The notes: generated by a model from the sequence alone, not told the origin. Counted from the stretch's first letter, positions 31,427-41,271 are shown. The stretch is DNA of 64,000 nucleotides from Pseudomonas spelaei (GCF_009724245.1 NZ_WNNK01000006.1:186001-250000); one strand, 5' to 3'. Translations and numbers: made by a program.

Positions 31427-31534
31427 GTGGGAGCTGTCGAGCTTTAGCGAGGCTGCGATAGCGGCGGGTCAGGCGACATTAATGCCAGCTGTGCCGACGT
31501 CATCGCAGCCTCGCTAAAGCTCGACAGCTCCCAC
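31427..31534. repeat. REPIN of a distinct type (GTGGGAGCTGTCGAGC)
   Basis: Arms start GTGGGAGCTGTCGAGC at 31427 and end GCTCGACAGCTCCCAC at 31534, each about 33 bases and nearly perfect complements (both contain the TAGCGAGGCTGCGAT block or its complement). The outer bases are shared with the common REP family, but the inner stem differs. It lies between hutH and hutT inside the hut gene run. Confidence 0.9.
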
Positions 31535-31572
31535 ACTGGATCACCTTGGCGACCCAGTTTTGAGCAAGGCGC

Positions 31573-33105
31573 TTACAGGCTCGGCAACAACTTCGCCGGC
31601 ACCAGCTCATTCAAACAACGGCTGGCCAACAGCTCGCTCGCGGCGTTGATGTCCGGCGCGAAGAAACGGTCCTTCTCATAAAACGGCACTTTACCGCGCA
31701 GGATGCCACGGGCTTTTTCCAGCTTCGGCGAGGTTTTCAAACCATCACGAAGGTCCAGGCCCTGACACGCCGCCAGCCATTCCACCGCCAGAATACCGCG
31801 CACGTTTTCCGCCATTTCCCACAGACGCTTGCCTGCAGCCGGCGCCATGGATACGTGGTCTTCCTGGTTAGCCGACGTCGGCAGGCTGTCCACGCTATGC
31901 GGGTGGGACAATGCCTTGTTCTCACTGGCCAAGGCCGCTGCAGTCACCTGGGCGATCATGAAGCCGGAGTTCACGCCGCCATTGGCTACCAGGAACGGCG
32001 GCAGTTGCGACATGTGCTTGTCCATCATCAACGAGATGCGGCGCTCGCTCAGGGAACCGATTTCAGCGATGGCCAGGGCCATGTTGTCTGCGGCCATGGC
32101 GACAGGTTCTGCGTGGAAGTTACCGCCGGAAATCACGTCACCTTCGGCAGCGAACACCAACGGGTTGTCGGAAACAGCGTTGGCTTCGATCACCAGCACT
32201 TCGGCGGCCTGACGGAACTGGGTCAGGCAGGCACCCATGACTTGCGGCTGGCAACGCAGGGAGTACGGGTCCTGAACCTTGTCGCAGTTCTGGTGGGACT
32301 TGGACACTTCGCTGCTCTCGCCCAGCAGGTCACGATAAGCGGCGGCGGAGTCGATCTGGCCGCGTTGGCCGCGGGCAGCGTGAATACGCGCATCAAACGG
32401 CGAACGCGAACCCAGTACGGCTTCCACCGTCAGGCCACCACAGGCCAGGGCGGCGGCGAACAGGTCTTCGCCTTCGAACAGGCCGCGCAAGGCAAACGCA
32501 GTGGACACCTGGGTGCCGTTGAGCAGCGCCAGACCTTCTTTAGCGGCCAGGGTCAGCGGCGTCAGGCCGGCGACTTTCAGCGCTTCGGTCGCCTCCATCC
32601 ATTCGCCCTTGTAGCGTGCCTTGCCTTCACCCAGCAGTACCAGCGACATGTGCGCCAACGGCGCCAAGTCACCGGATGCACCCACCGAACCCTTGAGGGG
32701 AATGTGCGGATACACCTCGGCGTTGATCAGGGCGATCAGCGCATCGATCACTTGCCGGCGAATCCCGGAGAAACCACGGCTCAGGCTGTTGACCTTGAGC
32801 ACCATGACCAACCGCACCAGTGCATCGCTGATGGGCTCGCCGACACCGGCGGCGTGGGACAACACCAGGGAACGCTGGAGGTTTTCCAGGTCTTCACTGG
32901 CGATACGGGTCGAGGCCAGCAGGCCGAAACCGGTGTTGATGCCGTAAGCGGTGCGGTTCTCGGCGAGAATCTGCTCCACGCAGGCGACACTGGCTTCGAT
33001 CTGGGCCGAAGCGCTGTCATCCAGGCTGAGGGTTACCGGCTGCTGGTAGATGGCACGCAGTTGGGCAAGGCTCAGTTGGCCTGGAATCAGGTTTAGCGCA
33101 GTCAC
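31573..33105 (-). CDS. hutH: Histidine ammonia-lyase (functional paralogue, HutH2)
   Basis: First step of histidine degradation: histidine to urocanate and ammonia. The 510-residue protein carries the complete cofactor motif [14 protein letters not shown], whose Ala-Ser-Gly (about residues 143-145) cyclises to the MIO electrophile, as well as [23 protein letters not shown] and NQEDHVS, which hold the other catalytic residues. The start is GTG 33105, seven bases after AGGAG; the nearby ATG at 33111 is only one base from that site. 510 residues equals the P. putida enzyme. It lies downstream of the MIO-less paralogue. Confidence 0.96.
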   Translation of the reverse strand: MTALNLIPGQLSLAQLRAIYQQPVTLSLDDSASAQIEASVACVEQILAENRTAYGINTGFGLLASTRIASEDLENLQRSLVLSHAAGVGEPISDALVRLVMVLKVNSLSRGFSGIRRQVIDALIALINAEVYPHIPLKGSVGASGDLAPLAHMSLVLLGEGKARYKGEWMEATEALKVAGLTPLTLAAKEGLALLNGTQVSTAFALRGLFEGEDLFAAALACGGLTVEAVLGSRSPFDARIHAARGQRGQIDSAAAYRDLLGESSEVSKSHQNCDKVQDPYSLRCQPQVMGACLTQFRQAAEVLVIEANAVSDNPLVFAAEGDVISGGNFHAEPVAMAADNMALAIAEIGSLSERRISLMMDKHMSQLPPFLVANGGVNSGFMIAQVTAAALASENKALSHPHSVDSLPTSANQEDHVSMAPAAGKRLWEMAENVRGILAVEWLAACQGLDLRDGLKTSPKLEKARGILRGKVPFYEKDRFFAPDINAASELLASRCLNELVPAKLLPSL

Positions 33106-33226
33106 ATTCATGCTCCTTTTGAGAGTGTTGTTAACTACCAGTCGCTCCGGATGCTTCCGTTATCCGCCGCTGTCCTCTTTTTGAGTGACTGACGGCTTGG
33201 CACGCTGGTTATTGTTGGAAAAATTT

Positions 33227-34750
33227 TCAGTGCAAATTCGGTAGCGTTCGTTGCAGCAAGGCGGTGTCTTTCAGCAGCGTTGCCGCTGTAGCGATGTCCG
33301 GCGCCAGCCAGCGGTCCTGGTCGTAGGCCGGGACCTGTTCACGCAGCACGCGCCAGGCGGTATCAGTACCCGCGCCGAAACGTTGTGCTTTGAGAAATTC
33401 GAAAGCCTGGGCCGCCAGCAGGTACTCGATGGCGAGGATCTGGGTGACGTTTTCCAGCACTTGATGCAGCTTCAGTGCGGCATTGGTGCCCATGCTCAGG
33501 TGATCTTCCTGCAGGCCCGAGGTGACGAAGTTGTCGAGCACCGCCGGTTGCGCCAGTTGGCGGTTTTGCCCGCACAGCGAGGCGGCGACGTACTGCACGA
33601 TCATCATCCCGGAGTTGACGCCGGGGTTGCTCACCAGGAAGGCCGGCAAGCCGCTGACGTGAGGGTTGATCAGACGGTCCAGGCGACGCTCGGCGATGGA
33701 GCCGATTTCCGCCATGGCGATGGCCAACATGTCGGCCGCCAATGCCACAGACTGCCCGTGCGGGTTGGCCTGAGACACCACGCGGTAATTGTCCGCAGTG
33801 CCGAGGAGCAACGGGTTGTCGGTAGCACCGTTAAGTTCGGTTTCGATCTGCCGGGTGGCGTGCTCCAACTGATCACGAGCTGCACCGTGGACCTGGGGAA
33901 TCGAACGGATGCTCAAAGCGTCCTGAGTGCGAATCCCTTTACTGGTGGCGATCACTTCACTGCCGTCCAGCAGCGCACGCAGGTTAATGCCCACTTGCTG
34001 CATACCCGGGTGTGGCTTGAGGGCGATGATCTCTTCATCGAACGCATCGATCTGACCGCGCTGGGCTTCGAAACTCATGGCACCGATCACGTCGGCCCAT
34101 TGCAGCAGGCGGTGTGCGTCATCCAGGGCCAGGCAGCTGAGGCCAGTCATGCACGGCGTGCCATTGACCAGGCACAGACCGTCCTTGGCGCCGAGCACCA
34201 CAGGCTGCAAACCTTCGGCCGCCAAGGCTTCGTGCGCCGGGACGATGCGGCCCCGGTAGCTGACCGTGCCGACGCCCAGCAACGTGATGCCGATATGGGC
34301 CATATGCGTCAGGTAACCCACCGAACCCTGGGACGGTACCTGCGGGGTGATGCCATGGTTCAACAGCGCCAGCAGCGAATGAATCACCTGCGGGTGCAAC
34401 CCGGATTTGCCGTGGCTGTAGTTGATGATTGCAGCACAGATGATTGCCCGAGTCTGCTCATCGCTCAATGGTGCACCCACGCCACATGCGTGGCTAAGCA
34501 GCGTATTGCGCGACAGCTGGCTCAGTTGCTCGCCTTCGAGCGAGACGTTGCACAAGGCACCCAGGCCGGTGTTGACGCCATAGGCGCGTTCACCGCTGGT
34601 GACGATGCGCTGGACGATGGCCTGGGCATTATCGATCCGCGCCCAGGCCTGGCCCGACAGTTCAAGGACCGCGCCGTGACGGGCCACGGCGACCACGTCC
34701 TGCCAACGCATCGGAGCGTCGGCGATGATGATTTTTTCAGCCTGGGACAT
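33227..34750 (-). CDS. hutH1: HutH paralogue lacking the MIO cofactor triad (HutH1)
   Basis: A 507-residue protein of the aromatic amino-acid lyase family. It keeps the fold markers YGVNTGLG, LLSHACGVG, LVNGTP and LQEDHLS. At the cofactor loop it reads GSVG directly followed by YLTHMAHIGI, where the neighbouring HutH has [17 protein letters not shown]; the alignment loses exactly Ala-Ser-Gly. The tyrosine of [11 protein letters not shown] is also replaced (QDALSIRSIPQ). Without MIO, ammonia-lyase chemistry is not expected. In SBW25 I recall hutH1 being dispensable for histidine growth. The start at ATG 34750 follows AAGAGG. Confidence 0.9.
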   Translation of the reverse strand: MSQAEKIIIADAPMRWQDVVAVARHGAVLELSGQAWARIDNAQAIVQRIVTSGERAYGVNTGLGALCNVSLEGEQLSQLSRNTLLSHACGVGAPLSDEQTRAIICAAIINYSHGKSGLHPQVIHSLLALLNHGITPQVPSQGSVGYLTHMAHIGITLLGVGTVSYRGRIVPAHEALAAEGLQPVVLGAKDGLCLVNGTPCMTGLSCLALDDAHRLLQWADVIGAMSFEAQRGQIDAFDEEIIALKPHPGMQQVGINLRALLDGSEVIATSKGIRTQDALSIRSIPQVHGAARDQLEHATRQIETELNGATDNPLLLGTADNYRVVSQANPHGQSVALAADMLAIAMAEIGSIAERRLDRLINPHVSGLPAFLVSNPGVNSGMMIVQYVAASLCGQNRQLAQPAVLDNFVTSGLQEDHLSMGTNAALKLHQVLENVTQILAIEYLLAAQAFEFLKAQRFGAGTDTAWRVLREQVPAYDQDRWLAPDIATAATLLKDTALLQRTLPNLH

Positions 34751-34789
34751 TGTTGACCTCTTCATATTTTCTACAGCTTTGCCGGCCTC

Positions 34790-34855
34790 ATCGCGGGCAA
34801 GCCCGGCTCCCACAGGGGAATGCAGTTCAAATGTGGGAGCTGGCTTGCCTGCGAT
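34790..34855. repeat. Mosaic REP pair between hutV and hutH1
   Basis: The arm at 34790-34813 is the GCGGGC variant (ending GCCCGGCTCCCAC) and the arm at 34833-34855 is the common variant (GTGGGAGCTGGCTTGCC). The two arms are tail to tail and of different subtypes, so they are not each other's recent inverted copy. Confidence 0.88.
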
Positions 34856-34885
34856 AGCGCCAGCCGACTCACCACAACTAGCGGA

Positions 34886-35710
34886 TCAGACCACCGCCGC
34901 CCGCCGCTGTACAAAGCGGTCCACATACTCATCCGCCGGCGAATGCAGGATCTCGCGCGGGGTGCCGACCTGGATCAGCTTGCCGTCCTTGAGAATCGCA
35001 ATGCGGTTGCCGATGCGCACGGCCTCGTCGAGGTCGTGGGTGATGAACACGATGGTCTTGTGCAGGGTCTTTTGCAGCTCCAGCAACTGGTCCTGCATTT
35101 CGGCACGGATCAGCGGGTCGAGCGCACTGAAGGCTTCGTCCATCAGGATAATGTCGGTGTCGGCCGCCAGCGCACGGGCCAGGCCCACCCGTTGGCGCAT
35201 GCCGCCGGAAAGCTGGTGCGGGTATTTGTTTTCGTAGCCCTTGAGGCCCACGGTCTCGATCCAGTGCAGCGCCCGTTCGGTACACACTTGCTTGGTTTCG
35301 CCGCGCACTTTCAGGCCGTAGGCGACGTTGTCCAGCACGCTCTTGTGGGGCAGCAGGCCGAAGCTCTGGAACACCATGCTGATCTTGTGCCGACGGAATT
35401 GGCGCAGGGCGTCCATGTCCAGTTGCAGGATGTCTTCGCCGTCCACCAGGATCGCGCCGCTGGTCGGGTCGATCAGGCGGTTGAAGTGGCGCACCAACGT
35501 GGATTTACCGGATCCTGACAGGCCCATGATCACGAAGATTTCGCCAGTGCCGATGCTCAGGGACAGGTCGTTCACACCCACCACACAACCGGTCTCGGCC
35601 AGCACCTGATCCTTGGTCTTGCCCTGGCCGATAAGCGCCAGTGCGTCCTTGGAACGAGCACCGAAAATCTTGAATACGTTTTTGACTTCAATCTTGCTGA
35701 CAGTAGTCAT
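34886..35710 (-). CDS. hutV: Histidine/betaine-type ABC transporter ATPase HutV
   Basis: A 274-residue ATPase of the ProV/OpuAA class: N-terminal extension typical of that class ([21 protein letters not shown]), Walker [10 protein letters not shown], signature [15 protein letters not shown], Walker [14 protein letters not shown], and His switch FITHDLDEA. It ends soon after the nucleotide-binding domain and lacks the C-terminal CBS pair of enterobacterial ProV. The stop of hutV is on the hutH1 side; its start overlaps the hutW stop by four bases. With HutW and HutX it forms a histidine uptake system. Confidence 0.94.
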   Translation of the reverse strand: MTTVSKIEVKNVFKIFGARSKDALALIGQGKTKDQVLAETGCVVGVNDLSLSIGTGEIFVIMGLSGSGKSTLVRHFNRLIDPTSGAILVDGEDILQLDMDALRQFRRHKISMVFQSFGLLPHKSVLDNVAYGLKVRGETKQVCTERALHWIETVGLKGYENKYPHQLSGGMRQRVGLARALAADTDIILMDEAFSALDPLIRAEMQDQLLELQKTLHKTIVFITHDLDEAVRIGNRIAILKDGKLIQVGTPREILHSPADEYVDRFVQRRAAVV

Positions 35711-36558
35711 TTGCTCGCCTCATGCCGTGGACGACCATAGGCCTGGGTAATGCGGTCGATGACCACTGCAAGAATCACAATCGCCAGGCCGGCTTCAAGG
35801 CCACGCCCAACGTTGAGGGTCTGGATGCCTACCAACACGTCTTCACCCAAGCCACGCGCGCCGATCATCGAGGCAATCACCACCATCGACAGCGCCATCA
35901 TGGTGGTCTGGTTGATCCCGGCCATGATGCTCGGCAGGGCCAGGGGCAATTGCACGCCGAACAGTTGCTGCCAACGGTTGGCGCCAAAGGCGTTGATGGC
36001 TTCCATGACTTCGCCGTCCACCTGGCGAATGCCCAGGTCGGTCAGGCGGATCAGTGGCGGCGCAGCGTAGATCACCGTGGCGAAAATCGCCGGGACCTTG
36101 CCCAGGCCGAACAGCATCAGCACCGGAATCAGGTACACGAAGCTGGGCATGGTTTGCATGATGTCCAGCAACGGCATCAGCACCGAACGCAGGCGATTGC
36201 TGCGGGCCGAAAGAATGCCCAGGGGGATCCCGATCAGCACCGAGATCACCGTGGCCACCATCATCAGCGCCAGGGTCTGCATCAGCTTGTCCCACAGCCC
36301 GACCGCGCCCACCAGGAACAGCAGGCCGACAATCACAGCCGTGGTGACCACCTTGCGGGTGGCGTGCCAGGCAATACCGCCGACGATCGCCAGCATCAAC
36401 CACCAGGGCGCTGCACGCAGCACGCCTTCCAGGTTGACGATGGCCCATAGCAGGGTGTCGGAGATGTGCCGGAACACATCGCCGTAGTTGGTCACCAGCG
36501 AATCAACCCAACTGTTGACCCAGTCGGCGATGGAAAACGTAAAACTCTCAGGAAACAT
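35707..36558 (-). CDS. hutW: ABC transporter permease HutW
   Basis: A 283-residue inner-membrane permease of the ProW/OpuAB class. It has six or more hydrophobic segments and the ATPase-contact loop ([32 protein letters not shown]). An acidic N-terminal stretch ([15 protein letters not shown]) precedes the first helix, as in ProW. It is directly coupled to hutV (four-base overlap) and 71 bases after hutX. Confidence 0.94.
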   Translation of the reverse strand: MFPESFTFSIADWVNSWVDSLVTNYGDVFRHISDTLLWAIVNLEGVLRAAPWWLMLAIVGGIAWHATRKVVTTAVIVGLLFLVGAVGLWDKLMQTLALMMVATVISVLIGIPLGILSARSNRLRSVLMPLLDIMQTMPSFVYLIPVLMLFGLGKVPAIFATVIYAAPPLIRLTDLGIRQVDGEVMEAINAFGANRWQQLFGVQLPLALPSIMAGINQTTMMALSMVVIASMIGARGLGEDVLVGIQTLNVGRGLEAGLAIVILAVVIDRITQAYGRPRHEASK

Positions 36559-36629
36559 ATCGTGCTCTCGATCCAGTGGGTTGTGGCCAGGCGCCCGGCG
36601 GCCTGTGGAGACAACCGGGAACGCTCAAC

Positions 36630-37598
36630 CTACAAGGCCGCGTCGATTTTCTTGGCTGCGTCGTCGCTCACCCATGCGTGCCAGACTTCAGGATGTTCCT
36701 TGAGGAAAATTTTCGCCAGTTTTGGTGATTCAATTCGCTCTTTGGTCATGCGTGCCAGGTTCTGGTTCAACAGGTCGATCGGCAGGTTGACCTTCTCCAG
36801 CACCGCCACCAGTTCCGGGGCTTGCTCGTGGAAGGTCTTGGACAGGCCGACCTTGATGGTCACGCTTTTATCCACGCCTGGTTTTTCTTCCAGCTTCACT
36901 AGGTCGACCTGGCCCATCAGCGGCGTTGGCGACCAGTAGTAAAACAGGATCGGCTCGCCACGCTTGTAGCTCGACAGCACCGCGGCATCCAGCGCCGGGC
37001 CGGTGCCTGGGCGGAAGTTGGTGTAGGTGCTTTCCAGGCCGTAGCTCTTGAGCATTTCGCTGTTGTCCAGCTCACAGGTCCAGCCCGCCGGGCAGTTGTA
37101 GAAACGGCCCTTGGACGGCTCTTCCTGGTCCTTGAACACGGCGGAATATTTGGCCAGGTCGGCGATGGTTTTCAGGTCCGGCGCCTTGGCTTCCAACTTG
37201 CGCTTGGCGTCACCTTCGATCACATAACGGGGTACGTACCAGCCTTCGATAGCGCCCACCACCGGAGCGCCGACACCGACGACTTTCCCGGCCTTCTCGG
37301 CCTTGTTCCAGACCTCGCTGCGGCCTACCCACTCTTCGGCGAAGATCTGGATGTCATTGCTGCCAAGGGCGTTTTCCATGGTGATGGAGTTGCCTGGCAA
37401 GCTGTCGGTTTTGCAGTCGTAGCCTTTTTCCAACACCAGTTGCAGGACGTCCGTCAGCAACATGCCGCTTTCCCAATTCAGGCCGGCGAACTTCACCGGT
37501 TTGCCCGACTCGCACCAGCCTGCCGCCTGAGAGGCGCCAGCGCTGGCCAGCAAGCCTGCGGCGAACAACGTGGTCAGCAGGGTCTTATTCATTTTCAT
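36630..37598 (-). CDS. hutX: ABC transporter binding protein HutX
   Basis: A 322-residue OpuAC-type periplasmic binding protein with signal peptide MKMNKTLLTTLFAAGLLASAGASQA. It contains FAGLNWESGMLLTDVLQLVLEKGYDCKTD and AEEWVGRSEVWNKA, family blocks shared with ProX-like proteins. The start at ATG 37598 follows GGGAG at about nine bases; ATG 37592 is an alternative. Position in the hut run points to histidine as ligand, with possible overlap to proline or betaine. Confidence 0.93.
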   Translation of the reverse strand: MKMNKTLLTTLFAAGLLASAGASQAAGWCESGKPVKFAGLNWESGMLLTDVLQLVLEKGYDCKTDSLPGNSITMENALGSNDIQIFAEEWVGRSEVWNKAEKAGKVVGVGAPVVGAIEGWYVPRYVIEGDAKRKLEAKAPDLKTIADLAKYSAVFKDQEEPSKGRFYNCPAGWTCELDNSEMLKSYGLESTYTNFRPGTGPALDAAVLSSYKRGEPILFYYWSPTPLMGQVDLVKLEEKPGVDKSVTIKVGLSKTFHEQAPELVAVLEKVNLPIDLLNQNLARMTKERIESPKLAKIFLKEHPEVWHAWVSDDAAKKIDAAL

Positions 37599-37666
37599 TG
37601 TGTGACGCTCCCAATCATGAAATGGATTACGGCAGTCGAAAGGCGTCCTGCCTTGTCCACGTCCCA

Positions 37667-39124
37667 TCAGGCCTGTGCAACCAGCCCGCTTGTCGTTGGT
37701 GTAGCGCCCTGCTCTGTCGGCAGGATCAGGTGTTCAGGAACTGCGCCATGCCATTTTTTGGCACACACGTAATACAGGGCTGCGGGCAGTACCAGACCGA
37801 TGATCCAGGAAATATCCACATCACCCAGGGCCGCCACCAGCGGACCGGTGTAGAACTTGGTGGAGATGAAGGGCAATTGCACCAGCACACCGAATACATA
37901 GACGCTGATACCGAGCGGGTTCCAACGGCCGTAGCGACCGTTCGGATCGGCCAGCGCCGGCACGTCATAGCGATCACGGGTGATGCAGTAGTAGTCCACC
38001 AGGTTGATCGCACTCCATGGCGTAAAGAAGGCCAGCAGGAACAGGATGAAGGACTTGAACGCACCGAGGAACGAGTGCTGACCGAGCAGCGCGATCAGGG
38101 TCGCAGTACCGACGATGACCAGCACGAAAACCAGGCGCTGCAAGCGCGTGACCTCCAGGCGACCACGGAAGCCGCTGACGATGGTCGCAATGCACATGAA
38201 GCTGCCATAGGAGTTCAACGTGGAGATGGTGACCTTGCCAAACGCGATGCTGAAGTACAGCAGCGCAGCAGTGGCACCCGTGCCGCCCAAACCAACGATG
38301 TAGGCCACTTCGTGACCGGCAAATTGCCCATTGGACATGGCAGCGGCAAACACGCCGAGGATCATCGCCACCTGCGCGCCAATGACCGAACCTGCGCCAG
38401 CGGCCAGAAAGGTTTTCACCGAGGATGTCTTGCTCGGCAGATAGCGTGAATAGTCCGCCACGTAAGGGCCGAAAGCGATTTGCCAGGATGCCGCGAGCGA
38501 TACCGCGAGCAGGAAGCTACTCCAACTGAAGTGGCGGATTTGCAGGAGTGCGCCAATGTCGGTCTGGCTCATCAGGCGACTGAACAGGTAGACAAAGGCA
38601 ATCACACCAATGACGCTGGCGACACGACCGATGAAATGGATCACCCGGTAACCGAGCACCGTGACCAGCACGATGACACTGGCGAAGATCAGGATACCGA
38701 CGCTGTCGCTGACACCAAACAACTGGCCCAGTGCCTGACCGGAAAGCACGGTCCCCGTTGCGGTGAAACCGAGGTACATCAAACAGACCAGCACGATCGG
38801 AATGGCCGCGCCATAAACACCGAACTGTACCCGGCTGGAGATCATCTGCGGCAGACCAAGCCTGGGCCCTTGTGCCGCATGCAACGCCATGACGCCGCCG
38901 CCCAGCAGTTGCCCGATCAACAGACCGATCAATGACCAGAACACGTCACCGCCCAGCACCACGGCCAGGGCCCCGGTGACAATGGCGGTGATTTGCAGGT
39001 TGGCACCCATCCACAGGGTGAACTGGCTAAATAGACGACCGTGTCTTTCCGCTTCCGGGATGTAGTCGATCGAACGCCTTTCGATCAACGGGGGGGTGCT
39101 TGCACGAGCGTCTTTTGCAGCCAT
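37667..39124 (-). CDS. hutTu: CodB-family (NCS1) permease, probable urocanate transporter
   Basis: A 485-residue protein with about 12 membrane helices. It belongs to the nucleobase-cation symporter-1 family (cytosine/purine/thiamine/allantoin permeases), shown by the N-terminal RSIDYIPEAERHGRLFSQFTLWMGANLQITAIVTGAL region and the FIGRVASVIG and SFILFLLAFFTPWSAINLVDYY segments. Its place between hutU and hutX, in a locus whose genes all act on histidine, supports the SBW25 assignment of a urocanate importer rather than a pyrimidine transporter. The substrate is inferred from context. Confidence 0.88.
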   Translation of the reverse strand: MAAKDARASTPPLIERRSIDYIPEAERHGRLFSQFTLWMGANLQITAIVTGALAVVLGGDVFWSLIGLLIGQLLGGGVMALHAAQGPRLGLPQMISSRVQFGVYGAAIPIVLVCLMYLGFTATGTVLSGQALGQLFGVSDSVGILIFASVIVLVTVLGYRVIHFIGRVASVIGVIAFVYLFSRLMSQTDIGALLQIRHFSWSSFLLAVSLAASWQIAFGPYVADYSRYLPSKTSSVKTFLAAGAGSVIGAQVAMILGVFAAAMSNGQFAGHEVAYIVGLGGTGATAALLYFSIAFGKVTISTLNSYGSFMCIATIVSGFRGRLEVTRLQRLVFVLVIVGTATLIALLGQHSFLGAFKSFILFLLAFFTPWSAINLVDYYCITRDRYDVPALADPNGRYGRWNPLGISVYVFGVLVQLPFISTKFYTGPLVAALGDVDISWIIGLVLPAALYYVCAKKWHGAVPEHLILPTEQGATPTTSGLVAQA

Positions 39125-39178
39125 GTGTGTTCAACCTCTGATGGATTGTTCATAAGCCTGTGTGAAACCTGCTTTCCT

Positions 39179-39262
39179 GTGGGAGCTGGCTTGCCTGCGA
39201 TGGCATCACCTCGGTTTACAGATAAACCGAGTCGCCTGCATCGCAGGCAAGCCAGCTCCCAC
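39179..39262. repeat. REPIN between hutU and hutTu
   Basis: Arms GTGGGAGCTGGCTTGCC at 39179 and GCAAGCCAGCTCCCAC ending at 39262, with an additional imperfect stem (CTCGGTTTA with TAAACCGAG) inside the spacer. It occupies most of the hutTu-hutU gap, within one presumed transcript. Confidence 0.9.
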
Positions 39263-39279
39263 AGGAACCGAGCCGGTCC

Positions 39280-40953
39280 TTATTTGATCATCGGCAGGTT
39301 CAGGCCCTGCTCCTTGGCGCAATCAATGGCGATCTGGTAACCGGCATCGGCGTGACGCATCACACCCGTGGCCGGGTCGTTGTGCAGCACGCGTGCAATA
39401 CGCTCGGCCGCTTCGTCGGTACCGTCGCAGACAATCACCATGCCCGAGTGCTGAGAGAAGCCCATGCCGACGCCGCCGCCGTGGTGCAACGAGACCCAGG
39501 TCGCGCCGCTGGCGGTATTGAGCAGGGCATTGAGCAGTGGCCAGTCGGACACAGCATCGGAACCGTCCTGCATGGATTCTGTTTCGCGGTTCGGGCTGGC
39601 TACGGAGCCGGAGTCCAGGTGGTCACGACCGATCACTACCGGTGCCGACAACTCACCGCTGCGCACCATTTCGTTGAACGCCAGGCCCAACTTGGCGCGC
39701 TGGCCCAGGCCAACCCAGCAGATTCGCGCCGGCAGACCCTGGAAGCTGATGCGCTCGCGGGCCATGTCCAGCCAGTTGTGCAGGTGGGCGTCGTCCGGGA
39801 TCAGTTCTTTTACTTTGGCGTCGGTCTTGTAGATGTCTTGCGGATCGCCCGACAGCGCAGCCCAACGGAATGGACCGATGCCACGGCAGAACAGCGGACG
39901 GATATAAGCCGGTACGAAACCCGGGAAGTCGAATGCGTTTTCCACGCCTTCTTCTTGCGCCATCTGACGGATGTTATTGCCGTAGTCAAACGTCGGTACG
40001 CCCATTTTCTGGAAGTCCAACATCGCTTTAACGTGAACGGCCATCGATTGCTTGGCAGCTTTGATCACGGCAGCAGGCTCGGTCTTGGCGCGAGCGCGGT
40101 ATTGGTCCCAGGTCCAGCCGGCCGGCAGGTAACCATTGAGCGGATCGTGGGCGCTGGTCTGGTCGGTGACCATGTCCGGGCGCACACCGCGCTTGACCAG
40201 TTCCGGAAGGATTTCAGCAGCGTTGCCGAGCAAAGCGATGGAGATCGCCTTGCCTTCCTGGGTGTATTTGGCGATGCGGGCCAGCGCGTCGTCGAGGTCG
40301 GTGGCCTGCTCATCGACATAGCGGCTGCTCAAGCGGAAATCGATACTGACCTGCTGGCATTCAATGTTCAGCGAGCACGCACCGGCCAGGGTCGCAGCCA
40401 GAGGCTGGGCGCCGCCCATGCCACCCAGGCCTGCGGTCAGGACCCAACGACCTTTCAGATCGCTGTTGTAGTGCTGGCGACCGGCTTCAACGAAGGTTTC
40501 GTAGGTGCCCTGGACGATGCCCTGGCTGCCGATGTAGATCCAGCTGCCGGCGGTCATCTGGCCATACATGGCCAGGCCCTTGGCATCCAGCTCGTTGAAA
40601 TGTTCCCAACTGGCCCAGTGCGGTACCAGGTTGGAGTTGGCGATCAGCACGCGCGGAGCATTGCTGTGGGTCTTGAACACACCCACTGGTTTGCCGGATT
40701 GCACCAACAGGGTTTCGTCGTCATTGAGGTTGGTCAGGCTTTCGACGATCTGGTCGTAGCATTCCCAGTTGCGCGCCGCACGGCCGATACCGCCGTACAC
40801 CACCAATTCTTTCGGGTTCTCGGCCACTTGTGGGTCGAGGTTGTTCATCAGCATGCGCAGCGGCGCTTCGGTCAGCCAGCTTTTGGCGGTGAGCTTGTTA
40901 CCGCGGGCAGCGCGAATTTCGACGTCACGGTATTTTGTAGGCTTGGTAGTCAC
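39280..40953 (-). CDS. hutU: Urocanate hydratase (urocanase)
   Basis: Second step of histidine degradation, converting urocanate to imidazolonepropionate with NAD+ as electrophile. The 557-residue protein is unmistakable: [53 protein letters not shown] (dinucleotide binding) and [16 protein letters not shown]. The start is GTG 40953, eight bases after GAGGAG. As the first gene of the long hut run, it lies downstream of a sigma-54 promoter and a HutC operator. Confidence 0.98.
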   Translation of the reverse strand: MTTKPTKYRDVEIRAARGNKLTAKSWLTEAPLRMLMNNLDPQVAENPKELVVYGGIGRAARNWECYDQIVESLTNLNDDETLLVQSGKPVGVFKTHSNAPRVLIANSNLVPHWASWEHFNELDAKGLAMYGQMTAGSWIYIGSQGIVQGTYETFVEAGRQHYNSDLKGRWVLTAGLGGMGGAQPLAATLAGACSLNIECQQVSIDFRLSSRYVDEQATDLDDALARIAKYTQEGKAISIALLGNAAEILPELVKRGVRPDMVTDQTSAHDPLNGYLPAGWTWDQYRARAKTEPAAVIKAAKQSMAVHVKAMLDFQKMGVPTFDYGNNIRQMAQEEGVENAFDFPGFVPAYIRPLFCRGIGPFRWAALSGDPQDIYKTDAKVKELIPDDAHLHNWLDMARERISFQGLPARICWVGLGQRAKLGLAFNEMVRSGELSAPVVIGRDHLDSGSVASPNRETESMQDGSDAVSDWPLLNALLNTASGATWVSLHHGGGVGMGFSQHSGMVIVCDGTDEAAERIARVLHNDPATGVMRHADAGYQIAIDCAKEQGLNLPMIK

Positions 40954-41032
40954 GAAAAAAACTCCTCAACGCTATGCGCGAACATGATTGGTGCGAAGAG
41001 GGTGTTCATGGACTCTTACGCACACATCTTTA

Positions 41033-41046
41033 CTTGTACATACAAG
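41033..41046. promoter_or_regulatory. HutC operator at the hutU transcription start
   Basis: CTTGTACATACAAG, a palindrome with one central mismatch, closely matching the CTTGTATATACAAG operator known for HutC repressors. It lies where the +1 of the sigma-54 promoter at 41051-41066 is expected, so HutC bound here would block transcription start or escape. Urocanate is the known inducer of HutC. Confidence 0.85.
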
Positions 41047-41050
41047 CATA

Positions 41051-41066
41051 TGCAATCAAGCGGCCA
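41051..41066 (-). promoter_or_regulatory. Sigma-54 promoter of hutU
   Basis: On the minus strand TGGCCGCTTGATTGCA matches TGGCACG-N4-TTGCA with the invariant GG and GC at the correct 10-base separation. The expected start is near 41040, about 87 bases before the hutU GTG. The hut operon of P. fluorescens SBW25 is known to depend on sigma-54. Confidence 0.85.
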
Positions 41067-41176
41067 ACTTGGCGGGCAAGGGTTGAAGATTTTTAATGAG
41101 AGGTGTGAAAGCCTTGGAGAATAGGGCTTCGCAGCTTGATGAAATTTCTTACAGATGGTTTTTGATGCGAGGGAGG

Positions 41177-41226
41177 CTTGTTACCAAGGCAAGGCTTTGC
41201 GCCATGCTGGGGCGTTCGGTAACAAG
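41177..41226. promoter_or_regulatory. Candidate upstream activator region: TGTTACC/GGTAACA repeat enclosing an NtrC-like site
   Basis: CTTGTTACC at 41177-41185 and its exact complement GGTAACAAG at 41218-41226 form a 9-bp inverted repeat about 160 bases before the expected hutU start. TGTTAC/GTAACA halves resemble CbrB sites, though the spacing here is wider than I recall. Inside lies GCGCCATGCTGGGGC (41199-41213), matching the E. coli NtrC site GCACCAAAATGGTGC at 10 of 15 positions, with the mismatches in the centre and at one base of each outer half. Confidence 0.55.
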
Positions 41227-41271
41227 TTGGTGCGGGTAAGGGAACAGGCTTCAGGGTCTATGGAGATCAAA

